Of a stretch of 45,840 bases of DNA, positions 1 through 7,902 are shown in pieces (within the stretch, counting starts at the first letter, position 1; each line of letters begins with the position of its first letter). Under the pieces are notes generated by a model. That model was not told the origin of the DNA, searched no databases, and was given only the letters and a program-made list of their open reading frames with translations. Source of the stretch: Candidatus Aegiribacteria sp. (GTDB lineage: Bacteria; Fermentibacterota; Fermentibacteria; Fermentibacterales; JCC-6); contig JAIOQY010000162.1 of NCBI GenBank assembly GCA_021108435.1, positions 1-45,840 on the forward strand. Reading direction: 5' to 3'. Position numbers and translations under genes: made by a program.

Positions 1-18
1 AATTCACGAACAGTAAGA

Positions 19-56
19 AAACCCATACCATGCACAGGATTGTGTGGTATGGGTTT
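19..56. terminator. Strong hairpin, probable bidirectional terminator
   Basis: Twelve-base perfect inverted arms (19-30 and 45-56), with a further 4-bp CACA/TGTG stem inside (33-36 and 41-44). On the minus strand the stem is followed by a TTTTCTT tract; on the plus strand only by TTT. It most likely separates the gene left of the window from the one starting at 252. Confidence 0.55.
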
Positions 57-150
57 CATGTCAGAATTCTGCCTGATATTGTTAAAATATCAAAGCTCTC
101 GCCATCACATTCGTTCTGCATCATTCAGCACAGTTACAAAATGTTACGAA

Positions 151-179
151 TTGTTAATACTCAATTCATATAGTATAAA
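151..179 (+). promoter_or_regulatory. Candidate sigma-70 promoter for the 252 gene
   Basis: TTGTTA (151-156), a 17-base spacer, then TATAAA (174-179), about 70 bases before the start codon. Three GTTA cores at 133, 143 and 153, exactly 10 bases apart, run into the -35 box. They could be an activator site on one face of the helix, which is inference. Confidence 0.4.
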
Positions 180-251
180 TAAATAGGTTTCAGATACTTA
201 TGCCCGAATTTGTTTAAGTCCTTTTCCTATCGTTTGCAGGGAGGAATTGAA

Positions 252-2081
252 ATGCAGCAGTTATTATTCCTGTCAGTCATTGTGGTTTCACTTGCGCATG
301 GAGGAGTTCAGGAATATTTCATTCTGAGAGGAGACATCTATATAGGGCCGGGGCAGGACACTTTGCTCATCGATGAGGATTTCACGCAGGATGGAAATAT
401 CATCATTTACGGAGATGGAGTTCTTATTGTTGATGACGCAAAGCTGACTATTTCCGGACATGTCTGGGCTCAGGATCAGGGGAAGGCTGTTTTCAGAAAC
501 AACGCCTGGCTTCACTTCAATCAGTTCTATGTGGGTCAGTATTATGTATTTCTTATCGGCAGTTCCGAGTTCGAAGCTTCTGACGCAACCGTGGACGCAA
601 ACGGTGTAATGCACTACGCTCAGCTGCATGACGATTGCATCTATACAGCCGTACGCACGGATTTCCCGGATTGGACATTCAGAAAGGTTTTCGACAGGGC
701 AACACTGATACTGGAAGATGTGGATCACGTTGGGGATATTATGGTTGACGATTCCTGCCTTGTTCATTTCACGAGTTGCGATACACTCATGCCATGGCTG
801 GAAACCTGTGACGGTTCCATTATTGATATCGAGTTTCCGGATCCGGATTATGTCGAGCATTTCGAATTCTCCGAAAGCACACCAGGTGTTGACGGGATAG
901 GTTTTACGTTCATTGTCGATCAGTGCAGCAGGTGCTGGTGGTCTCTAGAATCTCAGCCTGGTTCCTCAGTTACGATAAACAACTCTGTAATAAGAGGCTC
1001 ATGCGTCAGAATACCAGGTTCCAATACAGTCAATATTCAGAATATTGAGAACAACAGTTATTTCTCACATCTGCTGGTTCCTCTGGAAGACAGACTGCTT
1101 GAATACAACAACACTTACGTTTACTGGTGGAACTGGTATCCGATGGAAAACACAATATTCAATATTGATTCCAGTATCTTCGGTGAATTGATTGGAAGAG
1201 GCGTTTCTGAAACCTATGCCACGAATTGCGTTCATGACGGTGCTACGATATGCCTGAGCGTAACGGACAGCGCCTTTGTCTCGTTTGCAGATGGAACCAG
1301 CCTTGCTTTCATATCTTCCTTCGAGAGGGGAACAATGCTGCTTACGAACTCCTCCGTTACACCCATGTGGCCTTATCAGTCTACAAATATCGCTCATGAT
1401 CATTCTGCTATCCTGGCAGTCAACTCATATTTTGAATACGAACCTTATGCGCTGGATACCGCTCTTGTAATGGTAACCTCGATAGACGGGCCATTATCCG
1501 GACAGATTGACGACAGTATTGATATTACAGGCTCCGCATGGATGGATACAGGAGAATACAATCCTGTGGTATTCGACAGATACACTGTCTCCTGGGCTGA
1601 AAATGGTAGTTCGGACTGGACAGTGATCGTGGAATCGAATAGTCAGGCGTACAATGAGATCATTGCCACATGGAATACATCAGGAATGAACGAGGGTGAG
1701 TACGACCTTCAACTTACTCTGTACAGTAGCACTGAGGACAGTCTGACAGCGCCGGCTGATATCACGCTGTATCCCCTCGGGATCGAAGAAACACTTGGTC
1801 GGAGCAATGGTTCTTATCTGTATTACCCGAACCCGTTCACTGCGGGAGCAGCATTCACTTACAGAATTACAGAGAATGAAGTTGTAGTGCTTCGTGTCTT
1901 TGATTTGTGTGGTCGTCTTGTTGATACAGTAGTGAATGAGACTCAGGCAGCTGGAGATCATTCGGTGACCTGGGAATCCTCTGATATGTCCGATCAGGAT
2001 ATAGCCTCAGGAGTCTATCTCTGTGATTTCCATGTCGGGGATGAATTCTCACAGACCGGAAAATTCGTTCTCTACAGGTAG
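252..2081 (+). CDS. Secreted beta-helix-like protein with C-terminal T9SS/FlgD-like domain
   Basis: Predicted exported protein of 609 residues. The start at 252 is preferred over an upstream frame because GGGAGG (239-244) lies 7 bases before it and the product then opens with a signal peptide (MQQLLFLSVIVVSLAHG). The middle consists of repeated short strands rich in Asp, Ser, Asn and aromatic residues, which resembles a right-handed beta-helix or pectate-lyase-like repeat; I cannot name an enzyme. The last ~86 residues start with YYPNPF, followed by VLRVFDLCGRLV and an ASGVYL segment. This is the Ig-like domain annotated as T9SS type A sorting domain or FlgD-Ig in FCB bacteria. Likely fate is the outer membrane surface or the medium. 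No T9SS component gene is in the window. It appears monocistronic behind the promoter at 151-179. Confidence 0.75.
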   Translation: MQQLLFLSVIVVSLAHGGVQEYFILRGDIYIGPGQDTLLIDEDFTQDGNIIIYGDGVLIVDDAKLTISGHVWAQDQGKAVFRNNAWLHFNQFYVGQYYVFLIGSSEFEASDATVDANGVMHYAQLHDDCIYTAVRTDFPDWTFRKVFDRATLILEDVDHVGDIMVDDSCLVHFTSCDTLMPWLETCDGSIIDIEFPDPDYVEHFEFSESTPGVDGIGFTFIVDQCSRCWWSLESQPGSSVTINNSVIRGSCVRIPGSNTVNIQNIENNSYFSHLLVPLEDRLLEYNNTYVYWWNWYPMENTIFNIDSSIFGELIGRGVSETYATNCVHDGATICLSVTDSAFVSFADGTSLAFISSFERGTMLLTNSSVTPMWPYQSTNIAHDHSAILAVNSYFEYEPYALDTALVMVTSIDGPLSGQIDDSIDITGSAWMDTGEYNPVVFDRYTVSWAENGSSDWTVIVESNSQAYNEIIATWNTSGMNEGEYDLQLTLYSSTEDSLTAPADITLYPLGIEETLGRSNGSYLYYPNPFTAGAAFTYRITENEVVVLRVFDLCGRLVDTVVNETQAAGDHSVTWESSDMSDQDIASGVYLCDFHVGDEFSQTGKFVLYR

Positions 2082-2379
2082 CGCGAATGGTTGCGTCTGA
2101 AGCTGCGGGATTAGGCCGCGATTCGTACAGAGCGAAACCCGTTGGATCTATCGGATTATGATAGTCATCCTCAATCTCAATTCCCAGCTCGCTCAACTAA
2201 ATATGAAACACTGCCGCACCGCAGGTAGCAGCATAAACCGTTACATCCGAACCATTGTCATGTACCCATATATCCTTAATAAGCGGGTTAGCTTTGACAG
2301 AACTGATATTCGTTGGTATTTTCGCTTTCGGCATGAAAAAGGGATCACATGCACTATTCGGGAAAGGGGCTGAGAATCA
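2082..2379. other. Intergenic stretch without a recognisable gene
   Basis: About 300 bases between two plus-strand genes. Short open frames exist on both strands, but none has a ribosome-binding site, signal peptide or recognisable motif. I see no clear terminator. A purine-rich AAAGGGG just before 2380 is the ribosome-binding site of the next gene. Confidence 0.5.
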
Positions 2380-3981
2380 TTGTTTATTGAGGATGAGAAT
2401 ACAACACCCGGTTCAGCATCAAAATTCTCGTTTGCTGCTATCATTCTTATTTCACTTTTCCTGCTTCTTCTCCCCTACGGAAGGGTATTCCTGCATCATC
2501 AGCAGTGGATCATCGGTGATCCTATGCCCGATGCGTCTGTAAAGAACGATTCAGACGTTTATGACCATGTATGGCATTTCTGGTGGGTTTCTAATGCGCT
2601 TGATAAGGGGATTGATCCCAGATACTGCGATCTGATATATCCTCCCACCGGAATTTCCCTGGTTTACCACCATATCGGATGGTTTGATACTTATCTTTTC
2701 GCTGCCACAGGAATAAGCAACTATGATCCGGTTCTCTCATTAAATCTCTCGCTTCTTCTTGGCACTCTCCTCACAGGGCTGTTCGGCTGGCTGCTTGCCA
2801 GATCATGGGGCGCTGACATATACGGCGCTCTCTTTTCAGCTCTTGCGCTGGTCTGGCTTCCTTCCCGAACGGCTCACCTCCTGCAGCACTATCAGATCTC
2901 CAACTGCTGGGCATTAATCGCCGCACTGTGGCTTTGCCGAGAATACCTTAAGGACAGGAAACGGAGATATTTCCTCGGATTTGCGGCAGCTATGCTGGCA
3001 GCAGCGTTTCAGAGTCCATTTCATGCAGTGTTCGTTGCCATCGGAGTAATCGCGACAGTATTCATCATCCGTGCGGACTGGAGAAGAACCTCTATGCTCG
3101 TCCTTGTGGTGATCACGGTAATGATTCTTTTCGGAGCATTTGTCGTAACCTCACCAGGTGACGCCGGATCTCCAGTAATGCACTGGAGAAATGCTATTTA
3201 CTGGTCAGCTGAACCTCAATCATTTATTCTTCCATCTCCATTCGGTCTGTTGGGAAAAGTTACCGGACTTCAACAGAAAGTATCATGGATGCCGAATACT
3301 TATGAAGGTGTGGTTACACCGGGTCTTGTTATACTTGCAGCCTTCGCGATCATAATCTGGAAGAAGAAACGCTGGAGGTTCGCTGCTGTCGTTCTTGTAC
3401 TGTTCCTCCTGAGCCTTGGCCCTGAGCTTCGCATATTCGGCAGACCGCTGGGAATTCCGCTGCCGTTTCGACTGATGCAGAGTATCCCTGTTCTCAACGG
3501 AATACGAGCCCCTTCGCGGTTCGCAATTCTTGGCGGTATTTTTGCCGCTGTAGGCGCGGGAATGGCATTTTCAATGATGAAAGATCGATTGAGAGCTCTT
3601 CTCATGTTTCTTCTTCTGTTTGAATTGACAGTGCTGACACTACCCTGTCTACTACCGGAGATACCCGAAGTATGTTACGATATATCTTGTGAGAGCACAA
3701 TTCTTGAGGTTCCGTGTGATAGAAATGTACGACGATACGCACTCTTCCAGACTGCATCAGGCTATTCACGTCAATACGCTCATCTATCGCGATTGCCGGA
3801 TTTTCTGGCGGATATACCGGAGTTCCCGGAGATACCGGACAATACCGATGTGATCATCTACCATAGATGGCTTTTCGAAGGTACAGACAGAGATTTCTAT
3901 GACAGTATTTATACTCAATATTTCCCCGGATTCACTGAGGACGATTCAGTCTGGATACTTGACAGGACTCGCACTCCATAG
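2380..3981 (+). CDS. Polytopic membrane protein, GT-C glycosyltransferase-like
   Basis: Hydrophobic protein of 533 residues with roughly ten to twelve membrane segments and a soluble C-terminal tail from about residue 430. The start is TTG at 2380, with AAAGGGG about 10 bases upstream; the next Met lies past the first membrane segment. After the first segment come a large loop with KNDSDVYDHVWHFWW and IYPPTG, then a second loop with SRTAHLLQHYQ. This layout resembles uncharacterised GT-C/ArnT-like families that move sugars from polyprenyl-phosphate donors in the periplasm. The Asp residues of the first loop would be the natural catalytic candidates (inference). The next gene is a dolichyl-phosphate-glucose-synthase-like enzyme, which could make its donor, and the two are 49 bases apart. 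The exact substrate cannot be told. Confidence 0.65.
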   Translation: MFIEDENTTPGSASKFSFAAIILISLFLLLLPYGRVFLHHQQWIIGDPMPDASVKNDSDVYDHVWHFWWVSNALDKGIDPRYCDLIYPPTGISLVYHHIGWFDTYLFAATGISNYDPVLSLNLSLLLGTLLTGLFGWLLARSWGADIYGALFSALALVWLPSRTAHLLQHYQISNCWALIAALWLCREYLKDRKRRYFLGFAAAMLAAAFQSPFHAVFVAIGVIATVFIIRADWRRTSMLVLVVITVMILFGAFVVTSPGDAGSPVMHWRNAIYWSAEPQSFILPSPFGLLGKVTGLQQKVSWMPNTYEGVVTPGLVILAAFAIIIWKKKRWRFAAVVLVLFLLSLGPELRIFGRPLGIPLPFRLMQSIPVLNGIRAPSRFAILGGIFAAVGAGMAFSMMKDRLRALLMFLLLFELTVLTLPCLLPEIPEVCYDISCESTILEVPCDRNVRRYALFQTASGYSRQYAHLSRLPDFLADIPEFPEIPDNTDVIIYHRWLFEGTDRDFYDSIYTQYFPGFTEDDSVWILDRTRTP

Positions 3982-4030
3982 AACAGTTGTATATTGCTGT
4001 ATTAGCTGATAGAATTCCAGAGAAGAGAGT

Positions 4031-4765
4031 ATGATCAACAGCATAGATGTCTCGGTAATCATCCCGGCTTACAATGAGGAATACCGTTTGGGTATTTTCC
4101 TTGATAAACTCGCCACGTACTGCAGAAACAGCAGACTTACTTATGAAGTAATCGTTGTGGATGACTGTTCTACCGATGACACGATCGGTATCACGGCTCA
4201 ATATGAAGATCAGTTCGAATACTTCCATGTGCTTAAATCAAAGATGAACAGAGGCAAAGGTTACAGCGTAAAGAAGGGACTGCTTAAGGCTCAGGGTAAT
4301 TTCTGCCTGTTCATGGATGCAGACGGATCTGTAGAGCCGGATGAGATTGAGAAGAACCTGGATTATATCCGTAACGAAGGCTACGATATCTTCATCGGTT
4401 CAAGGGTGTTACATGATTCCGATCAGGTTCTGGTTACACGATGGTACAGAGAATATATTGGTTCTGTCTTCAATTTTTTTGTTCGATTGTTCCTTTTCAG
4501 GGATATCTGCGATACCCAGTGCGGATTCAAAATATTCAAACGCGAAGTGATCCAACCTGTATTTTCAAGAGTGCAGATTGAAGGATTCGGCTTTGATCTG
4601 GAGTTCCTCTACCTGGCCCGGATGATGGGATACAAAATTAAGGAGTGTCCCGTTTCATGGCATCATGTTGATGGAGGAAAGGTCAGATTATTGTGGGATT
4701 CTATGAGAATGTTTTTCAATATACTTCAGGTCAGATACAGGCACAGGAATTCTTCATTGATGTAA
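4031..4765 (+). CDS. GT2 glycosyltransferase, dolichyl/polyprenyl-phosphate glucose synthase type
   Basis: GT-A fold transferase of 244 residues. It opens with SVIIPAYNEE and has VVDDCSTDDT, the DxD motif in MDADGS, and the CDTQCGFKIF block diagnostic of the DPG/DPM synthase subfamily, followed by GFGFDLEFLYLA. Family members transfer a sugar from a nucleotide-sugar to a polyprenyl phosphate on the cytoplasmic face of the membrane. There is no C-terminal membrane anchor, and the length matches the catalytic domain alone. AGAAGAGAG precedes the ATG. It sits 49 bases after a GT-C-like membrane protein, so the pair may make and use a lipid-linked monosaccharide (inference). Glucose versus mannose or another sugar cannot be decided from sequence. 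Confidence 0.85.
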   Translation: MINSIDVSVIIPAYNEEYRLGIFLDKLATYCRNSRLTYEVIVVDDCSTDDTIGITAQYEDQFEYFHVLKSKMNRGKGYSVKKGLLKAQGNFCLFMDADGSVEPDEIEKNLDYIRNEGYDIFIGSRVLHDSDQVLVTRWYREYIGSVFNFFVRLFLFRDICDTQCGFKIFKREVIQPVFSRVQIEGFGFDLEFLYLARMMGYKIKECPVSWHHVDGGKVRLLWDSMRMFFNILQVRYRHRNSSLM

Positions 4766-4809
4766 CCGGCTGACTCAAATCCGGCGGCCTTATTGCCTCC
4801 GCTATGAAA

Positions 4810-4908
4810 TTAGACATAATGGTTGGACCACCCTTCTGTACGGTTATCGTTTAGCAACTACTAACGATATATAACCGTTTGGTTGTGTGGTCCAACCATT
4901 ATGTCTAA
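4810..4908. repeat. 99-bp palindromic element with 22-bp perfect inverted ends
   Basis: The outer arms 4810-4831 and 4887-4908 are perfect reverse complements (22 of 22). Inside, ACGGTTAT (4840-4847) pairs with ATAACCGT (4871-4878), and CGTTTAG is almost complementary to CTAACG (4861-4866). The whole element can fold into one long interrupted hairpin. No target-site duplication is visible at the borders and there is no T-tract, so a plain terminator is unlikely. It may be a miniature transposable element, a remnant of one, or a structured RNA. Confidence 0.75.
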
Positions 4909-5257
4909 GGGCGTAGAAGGTTTCAGCTAACAATAAGAAATTCGATTTCAAGCCTTGCTTTGATCTGCTCACAACACATACTTTCATGCACTCTTCGAGG
5001 GATATATATATGCATCAGTAAGCAGTTTTGTGAGTTTATCAGCCCTTCATTTGCTTGACATTCCCGGTCTGCTCTTGTTATTGTCAGCTCTGGTAACAAT
5101 TCTATCGGTTGGAAGGCTCTGGAACGTTCTTCAGGACATAATTACAGTCTGACGATACGTCGGAATTTATCTGCCTGAAGCCCGGTGATATTCCCTAACT
5201 GGCATTCACCGCATAAGATAGAACAGTGAATAATGCAAGAGATGAAGGGAGCTTTTA
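4909..5257. other. Intergenic stretch; possible operator before 5258
   Basis: About 350 bases with no convincing gene or RNA. The only structure I see is an imperfect inverted repeat, GCATTCAC (5202-5209) against GTGAAT-aat-GC (5226-5236), just before the ribosome-binding site AGGGAG (5246-5251) of the next gene. A lone TTGACA (5055-5060) has no good -10 box at the right distance. Confidence 0.4.
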
Positions 5258-5470
5258 ATGGCACTTGTTAAGTGCGCCTGGTGCAAAGGCACAGGCATTG
5301 ATGGCATCGGAGATTCCCCTTGCGATGTTTGCGGAGGCGATGGCCACATCAATGTGCCGGAACCTGCGACACCCTGCGGAAGATGCAAGGGAACCGGCAA
5401 AATTTACAACGAAGTTCTTGAGGAACACGGAAAATGCGGTGGCTGCAACGGATCAGGCTGGGCCAGCTGA
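5258..5470 (+). CDS. Small protein of four DnaJ-type CxxCxGxG zinc motifs
   Basis: Seventy-residue protein built almost entirely from CAWCKGTG, CDVCGGDG, CGRCKGTG and CGGCNGSG. These match the central cysteine-rich domain of DnaJ/Hsp40, which binds two zinc ions and helps hold unfolded substrates. No J domain or C-terminal chaperone domain is present, and the frame is complete with ATG and AGGGAG at good spacing. Free-standing versions are known in bacteria, sometimes as partners of other enzymes, but this one has no obvious client. It is flanked by intergenic DNA upstream and converges with the minus-strand operon ending at 5515. A cytoplasmic zinc-binding or chaperone-like role is the most that can be said. 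Confidence 0.8.
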   Translation: MALVKCAWCKGTGIDGIGDSPCDVCGGDGHINVPEPATPCGRCKGTGKIYNEVLEEHGKCGGCNGSGWAS

Positions 5471-5514
5471 AAAATATCCGGTATCACATTTAATATTAGT
5501 GAATATGGTACAGA

Positions 5515-5910
5515 TTAGTATGTAATCGCGTCAGGGGATTCTCCTTCAGAGGATTCATTTTCAATGCAGATGAATACACCTGAAGGGACACATATTGCCA
5601 GATCCCCGGCTGATGTCAGCCACCCCTTTCTGACGCAGTCCTGTCCGGGGCATGGAGATTCCGATATTCTGGCTCTGCTGCTGTCAATCTGTATCTCCAG
5701 CTGTCCCATGTTTCCATTCACTCTGAAGGAAGTATCCCGGTCAAGCGGCAGATATTCAGTGTTTCCGGCGGTGTGAATCACCAGCAGAAGTCCGTCTGAA
5801 TCCTGAGCGCTGTTTGATAAATGCAGCACTAGAAGAACCAGACCCGCGATCAACAGTATGAGAAGATCTGTCAGGCGGAAGAACGGGATATCCTTATCTG
5901 ATGATTTCAT
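5515..5910 (-). CDS. NusG_II-domain membrane-anchored protein
   Basis: Protein of 131 residues with one N-terminal membrane segment (about residues 12-30), followed by an extracytoplasmic beta domain. The domain has ESPCPGQDCVRKGWL and LAICVPSGVFI, the signature of the NusG domain II family (PF07009), including its CxxxxC cysteine pair. It is not the transcription factor NusG. In other bacteria such proteins often lie next to ApbE or electron-transport genes. Here it is last in a run after ApbE and a radical SAM enzyme, and its start overlaps the upstream gene by 17 bases. A redox or flavin-related role at the membrane is inference. Confidence 0.8.
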   Translation of the reverse strand: MKSSDKDIPFFRLTDLLILLIAGLVLLVLHLSNSAQDSDGLLLVIHTAGNTEYLPLDRDTSFRVNGNMGQLEIQIDSSRARISESPCPGQDCVRKGWLTSAGDLAICVPSGVFICIENESSEGESPDAITY

Positions 5911-6916
5911 AAATAAGATTCAGGTCGCGACCGCACACCCTGCATAAGCCTTTGTTCATGCCGTCAGTATTTACTTCAATACCGGCTCTGCTCACGCATA
6001 GATTGGAGCAGGATGGACAAATAATATTCCCGCTGTCCAGCCCCACGTTCCCGAGATAGACAAAATTGAGTTTCTCAGAGAATACTTCCTTTGCGTGGAT
6101 TAGTGTCTCAACGGGAGTAGGATGGCTCTTCAGCTTGTACCTGGGAAAATATCTTGAAATATGAAGCACTGTATCGTCACCGCATTCATGCGCGAGCCAG
6201 TCAGCCATTTTTTTCCATTCATCAGGAATATCATTTTCACCCGGAATAACAAGAAATGTGACCTCCAGATGACATTCGGAGTCAGCCAGAATTTTTAATG
6301 TATTGAGAACAGTCGGCAGTGATCCGGCACAGTGTTCTGTGTAAAACTCATCCGACCAGGATTTAAGATCGATATTCCAGGCATCGATTATTCCGATCAG
6401 CTCCCTGAGAGGCTCCGGATTGATCATTCCATTTGAGACCATGACCGAGACACCGCCCTTTTCCCGGACAAGTGGTGCTGAATCGTAAATGTATTCGTAC
6501 CATATTGAAGGCTCTGTATATGTATAGGCTATTCCGACACTCCCGCTGCTCATAGCCATTAAAGCAAGATCAGGCGGGGAAACATATCTTACAGGTACGT
6601 TATTTTTCTGGGAGATCGACCAGTTCTGACAGAAATCACAGCTCATGTTGCATCCGGCCGGACCGGTTGAAAAAATTGATGAACCGGGAAGAAAATGGTA
6701 CAGCGGTTTTTTCTCAATCGGATCGATCGAAAGTGATACGCATCCCCCATATCCGGGAAGGTATGGAACTCCGTTTTTAACGCCCCGGACTCTGCAGAAC
6801 CCGATCGAAGTAGAATCAGCGTCCCAGGTACACCCTCTGGGACAGAGCAGGCATCTCCACTTTTCCCCGTCCTTCTCGAACCACTCGGGCTTTCTCACAC
6901 TTCCCCCCTTTTCCAT
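5894..6916 (-). CDS. amrS: AmmeMemoRadiSam-type radical SAM enzyme (AmrS family)
   Basis: Protein of 340 residues. The radical SAM cluster motif CxxxCxxC lies at about residues 89-96 (GCNMSCDFCQNWSIS). It is preceded by the family-specific block DPIEKKPLYHFLPGS and by a Cys-rich N-terminus (C22, C25, C29, C41). The C-terminus adds a second cysteine group (CPSC...CRVCG). This architecture belongs to the pyruvate-formate-lyase-activase-like AmmeMemoRadiSam family, whose substrate is not established. The usual AMMECR1 and Memo partners are not in the window. It overlaps apbE by 22 bases and the NusG_II gene by 17. A GTG seven codons downstream sits too close to the GGGGGG tract, so the ATG at 6916 is preferred. 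Confidence 0.85.
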   Translation of the reverse strand: MEKGGSVRKPEWFEKDGEKWRCLLCPRGCTWDADSTSIGFCRVRGVKNGVPYLPGYGGCVSLSIDPIEKKPLYHFLPGSSIFSTGPAGCNMSCDFCQNWSISQKNNVPVRYVSPPDLALMAMSSGSVGIAYTYTEPSIWYEYIYDSAPLVREKGGVSVMVSNGMINPEPLRELIGIIDAWNIDLKSWSDEFYTEHCAGSLPTVLNTLKILADSECHLEVTFLVIPGENDIPDEWKKMADWLAHECGDDTVLHISRYFPRYKLKSHPTPVETLIHAKEVFSEKLNFVYLGNVGLDSGNIICPSCSNLCVSRAGIEVNTDGMNKGLCRVCGRDLNLIYEIIR

Positions 6917-7902
6917 TCCAGCAGATTCCCGGCTTCATCTTCCATAATTACAATAATCAAACTGAAGAGCGAATCAGGTACTGAGGATGCAATATCTGTT
7001 CCCCCTACCGCAATAGCTGTAGCCAGCGCGTCTGCAATCACGGATCTGTCGGCAACAACGGTCACCGAAGCCACTCCTGTTTCCGGATATCCGGTACGGG
7101 GATCAAGAATGTGACAGAACCGTCTTTCATTTTCGAATATACAGCTTTCATAGTCTCCTGAAGTGGCGACCGCGCCATTTTCAAGCATGATCATTTCCTG
7201 AATCTCATTCAGTCTTGGATTTCTTACGGCAAGCCTCCAGATCCTTCCAGTTTCAGGATCACCTCCACAGCGAATCTCCCCTCCGATCTCAACCAGAACA
7301 GCATATGCGCCACGCTTCACAGCAAGATCAAAGACTCGATCCGCCGTATATCCTTTCGCTATAGCGCCAAAATCCAGGAGTGTCCCTGGATTCAGTCGGA
7401 TTGTATCTCCGGAGGTTGCGAGATTTTTCAGGCCGGATACGAAAAGGGCATTTTCAATTGAAAGACTGTCCGGAATATGCGGATCATTCGGAAATCCCCA
7501 CACGTTTACGAGAGCTCCAATTGAGGGATCAAAAAGTGAATCCGTTACAGAGGCAATAAGGAATGAGACTTCCAGAAGATGCCGGAGATCAGTGGACATT
7601 TCAGAGATGCATGCATAACCGCGTTTGTTAAATAAAGATACTTCTCCCTGACTGAACACACCCAGCTCAAAATCAAGATGCCTGGCAAGTGAATCCATTG
7701 CGCCCAGGATATTGTCTGCTGATTCTTCCTGCGCAATAACTACGTACGTCGCATATGTACCCAGAACCGGAGTTCTTCTGCGCATCTCAACAAGTTCAGT
7801 TTGCTTCTGTATAGTAATCGCACGAATCAGTACGGCAATCAGAACAGTCAGCATCAGAATAACCATTAGAACATACGACGATAGCTTCCTGCTCCGGGGC
7901 AT
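6895..7902 (-). CDS. apbE: FAD:protein FMN transferase (ApbE)
   Basis: ApbE attaches FMN covalently to Thr or Ser of target proteins outside the cytoplasm, using FAD and Mg2+. The frame is open further upstream, but ATG at 7902 is chosen because it forms a TAATG stop/start overlap with the preceding gene and gives a product of 335 residues starting just before a single membrane segment. Family blocks in order: RRTPVLGTYATYVV, FDPSIGALVNVWGF, LDFGAIAKGYTADRV, VEIGGEIRCGG, ATSGDYES, HILDPRTGYP and DRSVIADALATAI, the last carrying metal and active-site residues. There is no lipobox, so it is anchored by the membrane segment. The target flavoprotein is not obvious in the window. The NusG_II gene downstream hints at an extracytoplasmic flavin or electron-transfer module. 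Confidence 0.92.
   Translation of the reverse strand: MPRSRKLSSYVLMVILMLTVLIAVLIRAITIQKQTELVEMRRRTPVLGTYATYVVIAQEESADNILGAMDSLARHLDFELGVFSQGEVSLFNKRGYACISEMSTDLRHLLEVSFLIASVTDSLFDPSIGALVNVWGFPNDPHIPDSLSIENALFVSGLKNLATSGDTIRLNPGTLLDFGAIAKGYTADRVFDLAVKRGAYAVLVEIGGEIRCGGDPETGRIWRLAVRNPRLNEIQEMIMLENGAVATSGDYESCIFENERRFCHILDPRTGYPETGVASVTVVADRSVIADALATAIAVGGTDIASSVPDSLFSLIIVIMEDEAGNLLEWKRGEV

Noticed and set aside
2158-2373. Plus-strand open frame of 71 codons
   Set aside because: No ribosome-binding site, no hydrophobic segment or motif, and it lies next to a better gene start.
4810-4908. Possible integron attC site
   Set aside because: GTTGGAC and GTCCAAC match GTTRRRY/RYYYAAC, but they occur in the opposite order to a real attC on both strands, the outer arms are perfect rather than imperfect, and there is no integrase or cassette array.
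5471-5514. Terminator between the convergent genes
   Set aside because: TATCAC/GTGAATA can pair only with a bulge and there is no T-tract.
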